Origin: Flavonifractor porci
Lineage (GTDB): Bacteria > Bacillota > Clostridia > Oscillospirales > Oscillospiraceae
NCBI RefSeq assembly: GCF_037572415.1
Contig: NZ_JBBHLB010000004.1
Location: forward strand, 248,001-312,000
Direction: 5' to 3'
DNA length: 64,000 nucleotides
The notes below the pieces were generated by a model. It searched no databases, was not told where the DNA came from, and saw only the letters and a program-made list of their open reading frames with translations. Position numbers and translations under genes: made by a program. Shown piece by piece: positions 24,051 through 32,387 of the stretch (position 1 is its first letter; each line of letters starts with the position of its first letter).

Positions 24051-25772
24051 TTATGAGAAGCAGTCCTTTGTCGCAGACTGAAGATAACCCTCCACGGCGG
24101 AGGCGGTGGACAGACCCATGGCCTCCTGAGTGACCTGGGCTGCCTGGGCGGCGTACCAGTGGTGGATCTGGGCGCGGGTTGCCAGCACGGCGGAGGAGCT
24201 GACGGAGAACTCATCCAGGCCCCAGGTCATGAGCAGGGGAATGAGCCGGGGATCGGCGGCGGCTTCGCCGCACATACCTACCGGAATGCCGGCTTCCTTG
24301 GCGGAGGTGATCACGCTGCGGATGGAGCGGAGCACAGCGGGGTGGAAGGTGGTGTACAGATTTTCCACCTGGGCGTTGCCACGGTCTACCGCCATGGTGT
24401 ACTGGGTCAGGTCGTTGGTGCCAATGGAGAAGAAGTCGCACTCCCGAGCCAGCAGGTCGGCAATAAGGGCGGCGGCAGGAGTCTCCACCATGATGCCCAG
24501 GGGGATGTCCTTGTGGTAGGGCAGCCCCTCAGCCTCCAGCTCGGCCTTACAGGCCTCCAGCAGAGCCCGGGCGCCGCGGATCTCCTCCAGAGAGGTGACC
24601 AGGGGCAGCATGATCTTGATGTTCTTCTCCTCGGCGCCTGCCCGGAGCAGGGCCCGGAGCTGTACCTTGTACAGGTCGGGGTTGTCCAGGCAGTAGCGGA
24701 TGGCCCGGTGGCCCAGGAAGGGGTTGTCCTCGTAAGCCATGCCCAGGTACTCCACAGCCTTGTCGCCGCCTACATCCAGGGTGCGGATGATGACCTCCTT
24801 GCCCGCCATGATGCGGGAGACAGCCAGGTAGGCCTCATACTGCTCGGTCTCGGTGGGCACGCTGGTCCGGTCCATGAACAGGAACTCAGTGCGGAACAGG
24901 CCGATGCCCTCGGCCCCTGCCTCAGCGGCGGCGCCGGCCTCTGTGGGGGAGCCGATGTTGGCGTACAGGGCGTAGCGTTTGCCCTCAGCATCCACGGTCT
25001 CCCGGCCCCGATAGACGGCCAGCAGGGCCTTTCTGCGGAGAAACTCCTCCTGCTTGGCCAGATACTCGGCCAAAGTGCGCTGGTCCGGGTTGACCATAGC
25101 GGTCCCCTCGCTGCCGTCCACAATGACGCTGTCCCCGTCCTTCAGCTGCTCCATGGCCCGGGGCACACTGAGTACGGCGGGAAGTTCCAGCGCTCGGGCC
25201 AGGATAGCGGAGTGGCTGGTACGGCCTCCGACTTCGGTAAGGATGGCGGCAACGTGTTCCCTGTCCAGCCCCACCGTCATGGAGGGCGTCAGGTCGTTGG
25301 CCACCAGCACGCTGCCTGCGGGCAGATGGCTCACATCCACGCCGGTGACCCCCAGCAGGATGGCAAGCATCCGGCTGCGGATATCACGCACGTCGGTGGC
25401 TCGCTGGCGCATGAGCTCGTCGTCCACCCCGGCGAACATCTCGGCGTACATGGTGCACACCTGATCCACCGCCGCCTCGGCGCACTGGCCGGCGTCAATG
25501 ACTTCCCCCATCTGGCTCTGCATGAAGGGGTCGCCCAGCATCATGATCTGGCCGGTGAGGATCTCGGATTCCTTTTCTCCCACCTGGGCCCGAATGTGGT
25601 CGGCCATGGCGGTGGTTTTTTCGTTGAACTGTGTGATAGCGGCCTGGAGCCGTTCCTTCTCTACCTCTTTGCCGCCGTATTTCACAGCGGAGTAATCCAG
25701 ACTCTGCTCCCGGACGCAGACGGCTTTGCCGATGCCGATTCCGTCTGAAGCGGCGATGCCCCGTAAGATCAT
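24051..25772 (-). CDS. ptsI: PTS enzyme I (phosphoenolpyruvate-protein phosphotransferase)
   Basis: General PTS protein, 573 residues, that takes phosphate from phosphoenolpyruvate and passes it to HPr. The swivelling N-terminal domain has the phosphorylated His187 in GGRTSHSAIL. The C-terminal TIM barrel has GLFRTEFLFMDR, the substrate arginine region and GIMVETPAA, then SIGTNDLTQYTMA. The cysteine-containing GMCGEAAAD near the end is the catalytic loop. It is the last gene of the fruR-fruK-fruA-ptsH-ptsI operon, about 40 bases after ptsH. Confidence 0.98.
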   Translation of the reverse strand: MILRGIAASDGIGIGKAVCVREQSLDYSAVKYGGKEVEKERLQAAITQFNEKTTAMADHIRAQVGEKESEILTGQIMMLGDPFMQSQMGEVIDAGQCAEAAVDQVCTMYAEMFAGVDDELMRQRATDVRDIRSRMLAILLGVTGVDVSHLPAGSVLVANDLTPSMTVGLDREHVAAILTEVGGRTSHSAILARALELPAVLSVPRAMEQLKDGDSVIVDGSEGTAMVNPDQRTLAEYLAKQEEFLRRKALLAVYRGRETVDAEGKRYALYANIGSPTEAGAAAEAGAEGIGLFRTEFLFMDRTSVPTETEQYEAYLAVSRIMAGKEVIIRTLDVGGDKAVEYLGMAYEDNPFLGHRAIRYCLDNPDLYKVQLRALLRAGAEEKNIKIMLPLVTSLEEIRGARALLEACKAELEAEGLPYHKDIPLGIMVETPAAALIADLLARECDFFSIGTNDLTQYTMAVDRGNAQVENLYTTFHPAVLRSIRSVITSAKEAGIPVGMCGEAAADPRLIPLLMTWGLDEFSVSSSAVLATRAQIHHWYAAQAAQVTQEAMGLSTASAVEGYLQSATKDCFS

Positions 25773-25812
25773 AGCGGTTTCCTCCTATTTATCGGTTCGG
25801 GGGTCTGAGCGA

Positions 25813-26076
25813 TCACTCGCCCAGACCGGATTCCACCAGCTCCACGGCGGCCTTCAGGGCGTCGGCCTCCTGCTCGCCGCTGCACTGGATCTCGATCTCG
25901 CTGCCCTGCTTGATGCAGGCGGCCATCAAGTGCATGATGCTCTTGGCGTTGATTTCCTTGCCGTTGAAAACGATGGTAACATCGCTCTTGTACTTGGCCA
26001 TGGTGTTGACAAAGAGTTGGGCAGGACGCATATGCATACCCTGAGGATTGATGATTTTGGTCTTGGCGATAACCAT
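25813..26076 (-). CDS. ptsH: Phosphocarrier protein HPr
   Basis: HPr, 87 residues, carries phosphate from enzyme I to sugar-specific enzymes. His15 lies in QGMHMRPA and the regulatory Ser46 in AKSIMHLM, so HprK control of this protein is possible. Position 49 is His where most Firmicutes HPr have Gly (SIMGVM), a possible change at the CcpA-contact surface. It is located inside the fructose operon rather than with only ptsI, so its level may follow fructose supply. A second HPr elsewhere in the genome cannot be excluded. Confidence 0.95.
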   Translation of the reverse strand: MVIAKTKIINPQGMHMRPAQLFVNTMAKYKSDVTIVFNGKEINAKSIMHLMAACIKQGSEIEIQCSGEQEADALKAAVELVESGLGE

Positions 26077-26131
26077 AATGATACTTCCTTTCTGAGTTCG
26101 ATCAAGTATTGTGTGTAGGATATACGTTTTA

Positions 26132-28051
26132 TTAGATCTTTTTCTTTTTCAGCAGGCCCAGCAGGATCATACCCACCAGAGAACCTGCGGCCAGGGCAAT
26201 GACATAGCCCAGTACATTGGTCATGACGGGGAAGACGAAGATGCCGCCGTGAGGGGCGGGGAGGGCGCAGCCGAAGGCCATGGACAGAGCGCCGGCCACG
26301 CCGGAGCCCACGATGCAGGCGGGCAGGACACGGAGAGGATCGCCGGCGGCAAAGGGGATGGCGCCCTCGGTAATGAAACACAGGCCCATGATGTAATTGA
26401 CTACGCCCGACTTGCGTTCATCCTCGGTGAAGCGGTTGCGGAAGAAGCTGGTGGCCAGCGCAATGGCGATGGGGGGCACCATACCGCCAATCATGACGGC
26501 GGCCATGATGTCGGAACCCTGCCCGGCGGCCATGGTGGCCAGAGTGGAGGTTCCAAACACGTAGGCGGCTTTGTTGAAGGGACCGCCCATATCCACGGCC
26601 ATCATACCGGCCAGCACGATGCCGAGAACGATCTTGCTGCCCTCGCCCATGGCCTCCAGGCCGGAGTAAAGGGCGGTGTTGATGGCGCCCACAATGGGAT
26701 TGATGAGGCACATAAACAGGCCGATGATGAGAAGCCCCACCACGGGGTAGATCAGGATGGGTTTGAGGCCCTCCAGTGCCCGGGGCAGCTTGTCGCAGAT
26801 CTTCCGCATACCCAGCATCAGGTAGCCGCCAGCGAAACCGGCGATGAGAGCGCCCAGGAAACCGGCAGAGACAGCGGTACCGGAGGGGGAGGCGAAGGTG
26901 GCGCCGGACACGGCCAGCGCGCCGCCTACAAAGCCCACCATCAGACCGGGCCGGTCGGCAATGGACATGGCGATGTAGCCGGCCAGGATGGGCAGCATAA
27001 AGTTGAAGGCTACACCGCCGATGTTTTTGAACCAGGCGGCAATGGGGGTGTTGGTGCCGAAATTGGCATAGTCAATGGAGGCGTCGTCCAGCAGGAAGGC
27101 CAGAGCGATGAGGATGCCGCCGCCGATGACGAAGGGGAGCATATGGCTGACGCCGTTCATCAGCTGCTTGTACAGCTTTCGGCCGATGCTTTCGTTGGAG
27201 GTCTCCTGCACCACCTGACCGGCGTGATGGTAGATGGGGGCGCTGGGGGCCTGACGAATGAGTTCCTCGGGTTTATGGATGCCGTCAGAGACCGGGACCC
27301 TCAGCACCGGTTTGCCGTCAAACCGGGCCAGATCGACCTCTTTGTCAGCGGCGATGATAATGCCGTCACAGGCATCGATCTCCTTCCGTGTCAGGATGTT
27401 TTTGGCGCCGCCGGAACCCTGGGTCTCAATTTTAACGGAAATGCCCAGTTCCTTGCCCTTTTTCTCCAGAGCCTCGGCGGCCATGTAGGTGTGGGCAATG
27501 CCGGTGGGGCAGGCGGTGACTGCCAGGATACGGGGACCAGCGGCAGGACTCTCGACAGTGGATGCAGGAGATTCTGCGGGGGCTTCCTCGGGGAATTTGG
27601 CGGCCTCGTACTTATCGATGACATCCATAAAGGTTTTGGCATCGGAGGCTGCCCGCAGTTCGCTGATGAAGTTGAAATCCATCAGCAGCACCATCAGGTG
27701 GGACAGGATCTCCAGGTGCAGATCCCCATCCATGGGGGCGGCGATCATGAAGAAGAGGTCAGAGGGCTGGCCGTCCATAGCGCCGTAATCCACGCCTTCT
27801 TTCAGAATGCACGCGGCAAGACTGGGGGATTTGACGCAGGCGCTTTTGGCGTGGGGGACGGCGATCCCCATCTCAATGGCTGTGCTGGTCTGAGATTCCC
27901 GGGCCAGGATAGCCTGCTTATAGGCTTCCCGGCCAGTGAGACAGCCGCTCTTGTTTTGCAGGTCCACCAACAGATCGATGGCGGCCTCCTTATCGGTGGC
28001 GGCGGCGCCCAGCGCGATTTTTGCCGGGCTCAGCAGATCGACAATGCGCAT
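26132..28051 (-). CDS. fruA: Fructose-specific PTS transporter IIABC
   Basis: Fructose permease, 639 residues, that imports fructose as fructose 1-phosphate. IIA (about 1-145) has the phosphorylated His67 in GIAVPHAKS. After a linker rich in Pro, Ala and Glu comes IIB with TACPTGIAHTYMAAEAL, whose Cys is phosphorylated. Then the membrane part IIC has about nine helices, with ADRPGLMVGFVGG typical. It lies between fruK and ptsH with AAGGAG-type spacing. The domain order A-B-C is that of single-chain FruA of Firmicutes. Confidence 0.97.
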   Translation of the reverse strand: MRIVDLLSPAKIALGAAATDKEAAIDLLVDLQNKSGCLTGREAYKQAILARESQTSTAIEMGIAVPHAKSACVKSPSLAACILKEGVDYGAMDGQPSDLFFMIAAPMDGDLHLEILSHLMVLLMDFNFISELRAASDAKTFMDVIDKYEAAKFPEEAPAESPASTVESPAAGPRILAVTACPTGIAHTYMAAEALEKKGKELGISVKIETQGSGGAKNILTRKEIDACDGIIIAADKEVDLARFDGKPVLRVPVSDGIHKPEELIRQAPSAPIYHHAGQVVQETSNESIGRKLYKQLMNGVSHMLPFVIGGGILIALAFLLDDASIDYANFGTNTPIAAWFKNIGGVAFNFMLPILAGYIAMSIADRPGLMVGFVGGALAVSGATFASPSGTAVSAGFLGALIAGFAGGYLMLGMRKICDKLPRALEGLKPILIYPVVGLLIIGLFMCLINPIVGAINTALYSGLEAMGEGSKIVLGIVLAGMMAVDMGGPFNKAAYVFGTSTLATMAAGQGSDIMAAVMIGGMVPPIAIALATSFFRNRFTEDERKSGVVNYIMGLCFITEGAIPFAAGDPLRVLPACIVGSGVAGALSMAFGCALPAPHGGIFVFPVMTNVLGYVIALAAGSLVGMILLGLLKKKKI

Positions 28052-28072
28052 GGTAGGAAACTCCTTTCTGAA

Positions 28073-28975
28073 TTAGAAGGTATGGATCAGTGCCATGATT
28101 TCTTCTTTCGTGGCCAGTCCGTCAGCAAAGGCGGTAGCGGAACCGGCGGCGGCGCCCAGGCGCTGGGCGTAGGCGTAGTCGCCTCTCTCCAGCCAACCAG
28201 CCAGGAAACCGGCCACCATGGAGTCGCCGGCACCTACCGAGTTGCGGACGATGCCCTTGGGTACGCCCAGCCGGTGGCAGCCGCCTCGCTCGTCCAGCAG
28301 CAGGGAACCCTCCCCGGCCATAGAGACCAGTACGTTGCGGGCGCCCCTGGCCTGCAGCTCTACGGCACAGGACCAGATGTCCTCATCGCTTTCCAGGGTA
28401 CGGCCAAACAGCTCGCCCAGTTCCAGATCGTTGGGTTTGATGAGGAAGGGATGATAGGGGAGGGCGCTGCATAGCAGATCCCGGGTGGTATCTACCACAA
28501 ACTGGATGCCCCGATCCTCCAGACGGGCCAGGATCTGTTCATATACATCGTGAGACAAAGCAGCGGGTACAGAACCGGAGATCACCAGAAAGTCTCCGGC
28601 CTCCAGCCGGTCCAGCTTGTTCTGAAGGGCCCGTAGGGCGACTGGACCCACGGTGGGACCCTGGCCGTTGATTTCAGTCTCATCGCCGCCCTTAACCTTG
28701 ACGTTGATGCGGGTCAGTCCATCGGGGAGCCAGATAAAATCGGTGCGGATTCCGCGGCTCCGCAGGCCCTCCTCCAGCGCCCGGCCGGTGAATCCGGCCA
28801 GAAAGCCCAGTGCTACATTTTCTACACCCAGCGCGGACAAAACAGTGGATACGTTGATGCCCTTGCCGCCATACTGGATTTCCTCGCTCTGGGTGCGGTT
28901 GATCTGGCCGGGACGCAGAGCATCCATCCAAACCACATAATCCAGGGCGGGATTAAAGGTTACTGTGTAGATCAT
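28073..28975 (-). CDS. fruK: 1-phosphofructokinase
   Basis: PfkB/ribokinase-family kinase that turns fructose 1-phosphate into fructose 1,6-bisphosphate. It has 300 residues. The N-terminal motif is GGKGINVSTVLSALG. The C-terminal GAGDSMVAGFLAG has the catalytic aspartate and anion hole. The ATG overlaps the stop of fruR as ATGA. It is followed after 21 bases by fruA, so sensing, uptake and the next metabolic step are one unit. Confidence 0.97.
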   Translation of the reverse strand: MIYTVTFNPALDYVVWMDALRPGQINRTQSEEIQYGGKGINVSTVLSALGVENVALGFLAGFTGRALEEGLRSRGIRTDFIWLPDGLTRINVKVKGGDETEINGQGPTVGPVALRALQNKLDRLEAGDFLVISGSVPAALSHDVYEQILARLEDRGIQFVVDTTRDLLCSALPYHPFLIKPNDLELGELFGRTLESDEDIWSCAVELQARGARNVLVSMAGEGSLLLDERGGCHRLGVPKGIVRNSVGAGDSMVAGFLAGWLERGDYAYAQRLGAAAGSATAFADGLATKEEIMALIHTF

Positions 28976-29721
28976 ACGGATACCTCCTTGATGACCGTGT
29001 GCTCCAGATAACTGGGGTCGGAGAGATGCTCGGTAATAATAGTGGCCTTCTCCAGCGGCAGCACGGTCACGGTGGATACCAATTCAAATTTGCTGCTGTC
29101 GGCCAGCACAAAGGTGAGGTAGGACTGCTCAGCGGCTTTGGTCTTAATGGCCGCCTCCTCCGGGTCTGGGGTGGTGAAACCCTGGCGGATGGTGATGCCG
29201 TTGATACCCAGGAAAGCTTTGGTGAAGTTATACTTGCCGAGCTCCTCCAGTGCGCCGGTACCTACTACAGCCCAAGTGCCAGGCTTGAGGTAGCCGCCCA
29301 GCACGTAACCACGCAGTCCCAGCTCCATCAGCCGCTGGGCGCAGGCGATACCGTTGGTGACAAAGGTAGCACGGGAGCCCTTTAAGTACTCCACCATCCG
29401 TACCGTGGTGGTACCTGCGTCCAGATATACCACATCATCGTCATTGATGAGTCCGGCAGCGTAGTGGGCAATGGAGTCCTTTTCGTCCCGATGAAGCAGG
29501 GATTTGGTGGTTACGTCAGGCTCCTCACCCTGAAAGGTGCTGTCGGTCAGAACCGCTCCGCCGTGCACTTTGTTCAGCCTGCCCTGTCGGGCCAGGATGG
29601 TCAAGTCCCGCCGGATGGTGGCTTCAGAGGCGCCGGTGAGTTCGCACAGATGGGTTACACTGGCTGCCCGACTGTTGGTCAGTTCCTGCAGGATGGTTTC
29701 GAAACGCTGCTCTGCCAACAT
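28972..29721 (-). CDS. fruR: DeoR-family regulator of the fructose operon
   Basis: Repressor of 249 residues. The N-terminal winged helix contains SVTHLCELTGASEATIRRDL, the DeoR signature, and the C-terminal sugar-phosphate sensor domain has the YLDAGTTT and NG loops. By position it controls its own operon with fructose 1-phosphate as the usual inducer in such systems. Tandem TCAATCACA repeats over the promoter are the probable binding sites. AAAGGAGAG precedes the start. Confidence 0.93.
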   Translation of the reverse strand: MLAEQRFETILQELTNSRAASVTHLCELTGASEATIRRDLTILARQGRLNKVHGGAVLTDSTFQGEEPDVTTKSLLHRDEKDSIAHYAAGLINDDDVVYLDAGTTTVRMVEYLKGSRATFVTNGIACAQRLMELGLRGYVLGGYLKPGTWAVVGTGALEELGKYNFTKAFLGINGITIRQGFTTPDPEEAAIKTKAAEQSYLTFVLADSSKFELVSTVTVLPLEKATIITEHLSDPSYLEHTVIKEVSV

Positions 29722-29747
29722 GGAGGACCTCTCCTTTCTGCTTTGTT

Positions 29748-29815
29748 TTGATTGAAAATGACTGATCTTTTTTGCAACTCAAATATAGCACCAATATCAA
29801 TCACAGTCAATCACA
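29748..29815 (-). promoter_or_regulatory. Promoter and probable FruR operators of the fructose operon
   Basis: Minus-strand TTGACT (29810-29805), 17-base spacer, TATATT (29787-29782). Two copies of TCAATCACA (29797-29805 and 29807-29815), spaced ten bases apart, overlap the -35. A third half in the opposite direction (GATTGA, 29750-29755) lies in the leader. One-turn spacing of the repeats fits a repressor bound on one face. Confidence 0.7.
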
Positions 29816-29941
29816 AACAGTCAAGTCCGCGCACAAAAAAGCAGACTGCTTTTTGGACAGTCTGACGAACTACCATGGGGAGGTTTTGGAAAAATCCGGT
29901 GAAAAAAGAAAGTACAAAATATGAAATACGCAAAAACGATC

Positions 29942-29977
29942 AAAAAAGTGCGCCGGTGGCCAAAGCACACCGGCGCA
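29942..29977 (-). terminator. Terminator of the small membrane protein gene
   Basis: On the minus strand a perfect 10-bp stem (29977-29968 with 29958-29949) is followed by CTTTTTTG. Confidence 0.8.
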
Positions 29978-29982
29978 TGATT

Positions 29983-30165
29983 TTACTGGAGCAGCCCCGT
30001 GATTATGGTTGCGATTCCAGCAACCAGAAAAACGGCTCCGCCTATTTTTGTGGTGATACTGGAACGCATCCTTCGAAAAACAGTCTTAAGCTTTTCAAAG
30101 GGGATCAATAGGAAAATCAGGCCGAGAATGAGGAACAGTGCACCCAGGGAGAAGTAGACCGACAT
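29983..30165 (-). CDS. Small two-helix membrane protein
   Basis: About 60 residues: hydrophobic helix LGALFLILGLIFLLIPF, a basic loop KLKTVFRRMRSS, and a second helix GGAVFLVAGIATIITGLL. A strong terminator ends the unit six bases after the stop, which supports a real gene. The ATG at 30165 is preceded by GGTGGG; a GTG at 30177 would add four residues. Function is unknown and nothing adjacent suggests one. Confidence 0.5.
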   Translation of the reverse strand: MSVYFSLGALFLILGLIFLLIPFEKLKTVFRRMRSSITTKIGGAVFLVAGIATIITGLLQ

Positions 30166-30234
30166 GGTTTCACCCACCGTTTCTTATGTAGTAGTTCCAT
30201 CTTACCAGTTCTGTACGGCTATTGCAAGAGTTCC

Positions 30235-30263
30235 TTGTATTTCGGGGAGACATCTGGTAGGAT
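30235..30263 (+). promoter_or_regulatory. Sigma-A promoter of the second Crp/Fnr gene
   Basis: TTGTAT (30235-30240), 17-base spacer, TAGGAT (30258-30263). Confidence 0.5.
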
Positions 30264-30310
30264 AACAGAGAAATAGGACAAGGAGCCGAGAACTTCAATG
30301 GAGGGCATCC

Positions 30311-30991
30311 ATGCGGGAATATGAGGGAGCGCTGCGTCGGACGGCGCTGTTTCGGGGAATGGAAGAGGAGGAGCTGTTTGCCCTGCTGGACTGTATGGGC
30401 GGGGGTGTGCGGCGGTATCCGCGGGGGACTGCGGTGCTTCGAGCGGGAGATCCTGCGACCCATTTGGGTGTGGTACTGGCGGGGCAGGTGCAGGTAAGCC
30501 GCATCCGATCTGATGGGCAGCGGATCGTGATGGGAGAGATGGGACCGGGGCGGCTTTTTGCAGAATCCTATGCTTGTGCCGGAGCCGAGAACCTTCCGGT
30601 TACCGTTACCGCAATGGCGGATACGGCGGTGCTGCTGCTGGACTGCCGGCGGCTGTCCATGCCCTGTGCCGCTGCCTGTGGAGCCCATGGAAAGCTGATT
30701 CATAATCTGTTGTGGGTGTTGGCTGAGAAGAATCTGTTTCTTACCGGAAAGCTGGACCACCTCTCTGGCCGTACCATTCGGGAGCGGCTGCTCTCCTATC
30801 TGGAGGAGGAGGCAGCCCGCACCGGTCGGGCTACGGTGGTGGTTCCCTTTGACCGCCAGAGTTTGGCAGACTACCTCTGCGTGGATCGCAGCGCACTGTC
30901 CCGCACCATCGGCCAGCTGCAAAAGGAAGGGGTGCTGGAGGCCGACCGCCGGCGATTCCACCTGAAGGTTCTGCCGGAGTCTATGGAATAA
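30311..30991 (+). CDS. Crp/Fnr-family transcription regulator (paralogue of the HcpR-like gene)
   Basis: 226 residues, same length and order as the protein at 16368-17048. The sensor barrel ends in GPGRLFAESYACAGAENLPV, and the winged helix is PFDRQSLADYLCVDRSALSRTI. The shared patterns KLIHNLL, RxRLLSYL and RSALS show common descent. It is not next to an obvious target gene, and I find no copy of the hcp palindrome upstream. The signal sensed is unknown. The first in-frame ATG is used; the ribosome site upstream is weak. Confidence 0.85.
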   Translation: MREYEGALRRTALFRGMEEEELFALLDCMGGGVRRYPRGTAVLRAGDPATHLGVVLAGQVQVSRIRSDGQRIVMGEMGPGRLFAESYACAGAENLPVTVTAMADTAVLLLDCRRLSMPCAAACGAHGKLIHNLLWVLAEKNLFLTGKLDHLSGRTIRERLLSYLEEEAARTGRATVVVPFDRQSLADYLCVDRSALSRTIGQLQKEGVLEADRRRFHLKVLPESME

Positions 30992-30992
30992 C

Positions 30993-31031
30993 AAAAAGCG
31001 GGCATACTGCAATGCAGTACGCCCGCTTTTT
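30993..31031. terminator. Bidirectional terminator, Crp/Fnr gene / rpoD
   Basis: Stems AAAAAGCGGGC with GCCCGCTTTTT and TACTGCA with TGCAGTA, separated by one A-C mismatch and a one-base loop; between convergent genes. Confidence 0.85.
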
Positions 31032-31040
31032 GTTTGTAGA

Positions 31041-32387
31041 TCAGTTCAGGAAGTCCTTCAGCTTCTTGGAGCGGGAAGGATGACGCAGTTTACGCAGGGC
31101 CTTGGCCTCGATCTGACGAATACGCTCACGGGTCACCTTGAACTCCTTGCCGACCTCCTCCAGAGTGCGGGTGCGGCCGTCCTCGATGCCGAAACGCAGC
31201 TTGAGGACCTTCTCCTCGCGTTCGGTGAGGGTGCCCAGCACGGAAACCAGCTGCTCCTTCAGCAGGGTGAAGGAAGCGGCCTCAGAGGGCTCGGAGGCGT
31301 CCTCGTCGGGGATAAAGTCGCCCAGATGGGAGTCTTCCTCCTCGCCGATGGGGGTCTCCAGGGAGACAGGCTCCTGGGCGATCTTCAGGATCTCCCGAAC
31401 CTTATCCACCGGCATATTCATCTCCTCGGAGATCTCCTCGGGGGTGGGATCATGGCCCAGCTCCTGGAGGAGCTGACGGGAGACACGGATGACCTTATTG
31501 ATGGTCTCCACCATATGGACGGGGATACGGATGGTACGGGCCTGGTCGGCGATGGCACGGGTGATGGCCTGCCGGATCCACCAGGTGGCGTAGGTGGAGA
31601 ACTTGTAGCCCTTGGTGTAGTCAAACTTCTCCACAGCCTTGATGAGGCCCAGATTACCCTCCTGGATCAGGTCCAGGAAGAGCATGCCACGGCCCACATA
31701 CCGCTTGGCAATGGACACCACCAGACGGAGGTTGGCCTCGGCCAGGCGCTGCTTGGCGGCCTCGCCCCGCTTTACCAGCCGGCGCAGTTCTTTGATATCA
31801 TCCTCGGACAGCATGACCTCTTCGCCGGCTTCTTTTGCCCGCTCTATCTCCTCCAGCTGCTCCTTGGCGGCATCGCCGGCGCCCATATCCTGGGCCAGCT
31901 GGACCTCTTCATCGGGGGTGAGCAGGTTGACCTTACCGATCTCCTTCAGGTACATCCGCACCGGATCGTCGATGCCGAAGGAGTCCACCAGAGTATTGGG
32001 GTCTACGATCTCCTCTTCGGGCAGATCTTCGATTTCGTTGAGTTCCTCCAGAGGAGGCATGGTATCGTCAGCCAGCTCGGGCAGATAATCGTCGCCCACA
32101 GTGTCGATGCCCAGGTTCTCCAGGGTATCGTAGATCTTGTCCATCTGCTCGCTTTCCAGGTCCATGTTCTCCAGCACGTCCATCAGTTCGCTGGAGGAAA
32201 GCTTGCCGTTTTTCTTACCCCGCTCGATCAGTTCGGCCAGTTTTTCAGAGCCCTGGACGCCTTCCACCACCTTCATGACCTCAATCTTGCCCTGCTCCAT
32301 CTTCTTGGCGTTGTCGCGGGCCAGCTTGGCCTGATCCTCCAGGGTCAGGGTGAGCTCTTTTTTACCGGTGGTCTTCTTTTCACTCAT
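31041..32387 (-). CDS. rpoD: Primary sigma factor RpoD/SigA
   Basis: Housekeeping sigma factor, 448 residues. Region 1.2 (DDPVRMYLKEIGKVNLLT), region 2 (EANLRLVVSIAKRYVGRG and KFSTYATWWIRQAITRAI), region 3 and region 4.2 (KVTRERIRQIEAKALRKLR) are complete. Region 1.1 is acidic and includes a stretch rich in Asp and Glu. The start is MSEKKTTGKK at 32387, which has GGAGG upstream and overlaps the dnaG stop by eight bases. It is the last gene of a dgt-dnaG-rpoD type cluster, the classical macromolecular-synthesis arrangement. Confidence 0.98.
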   Translation of the reverse strand: MSEKKTTGKKELTLTLEDQAKLARDNAKKMEQGKIEVMKVVEGVQGSEKLAELIERGKKNGKLSSSELMDVLENMDLESEQMDKIYDTLENLGIDTVGDDYLPELADDTMPPLEELNEIEDLPEEEIVDPNTLVDSFGIDDPVRMYLKEIGKVNLLTPDEEVQLAQDMGAGDAAKEQLEEIERAKEAGEEVMLSEDDIKELRRLVKRGEAAKQRLAEANLRLVVSIAKRYVGRGMLFLDLIQEGNLGLIKAVEKFDYTKGYKFSTYATWWIRQAITRAIADQARTIRIPVHMVETINKVIRVSRQLLQELGHDPTPEEISEEMNMPVDKVREILKIAQEPVSLETPIGEEEDSHLGDFIPDEDASEPSEAASFTLLKEQLVSVLGTLTEREEKVLKLRFGIEDGRTRTLEEVGKEFKVTRERIRQIEAKALRKLRHPSRSKKLKDFLN

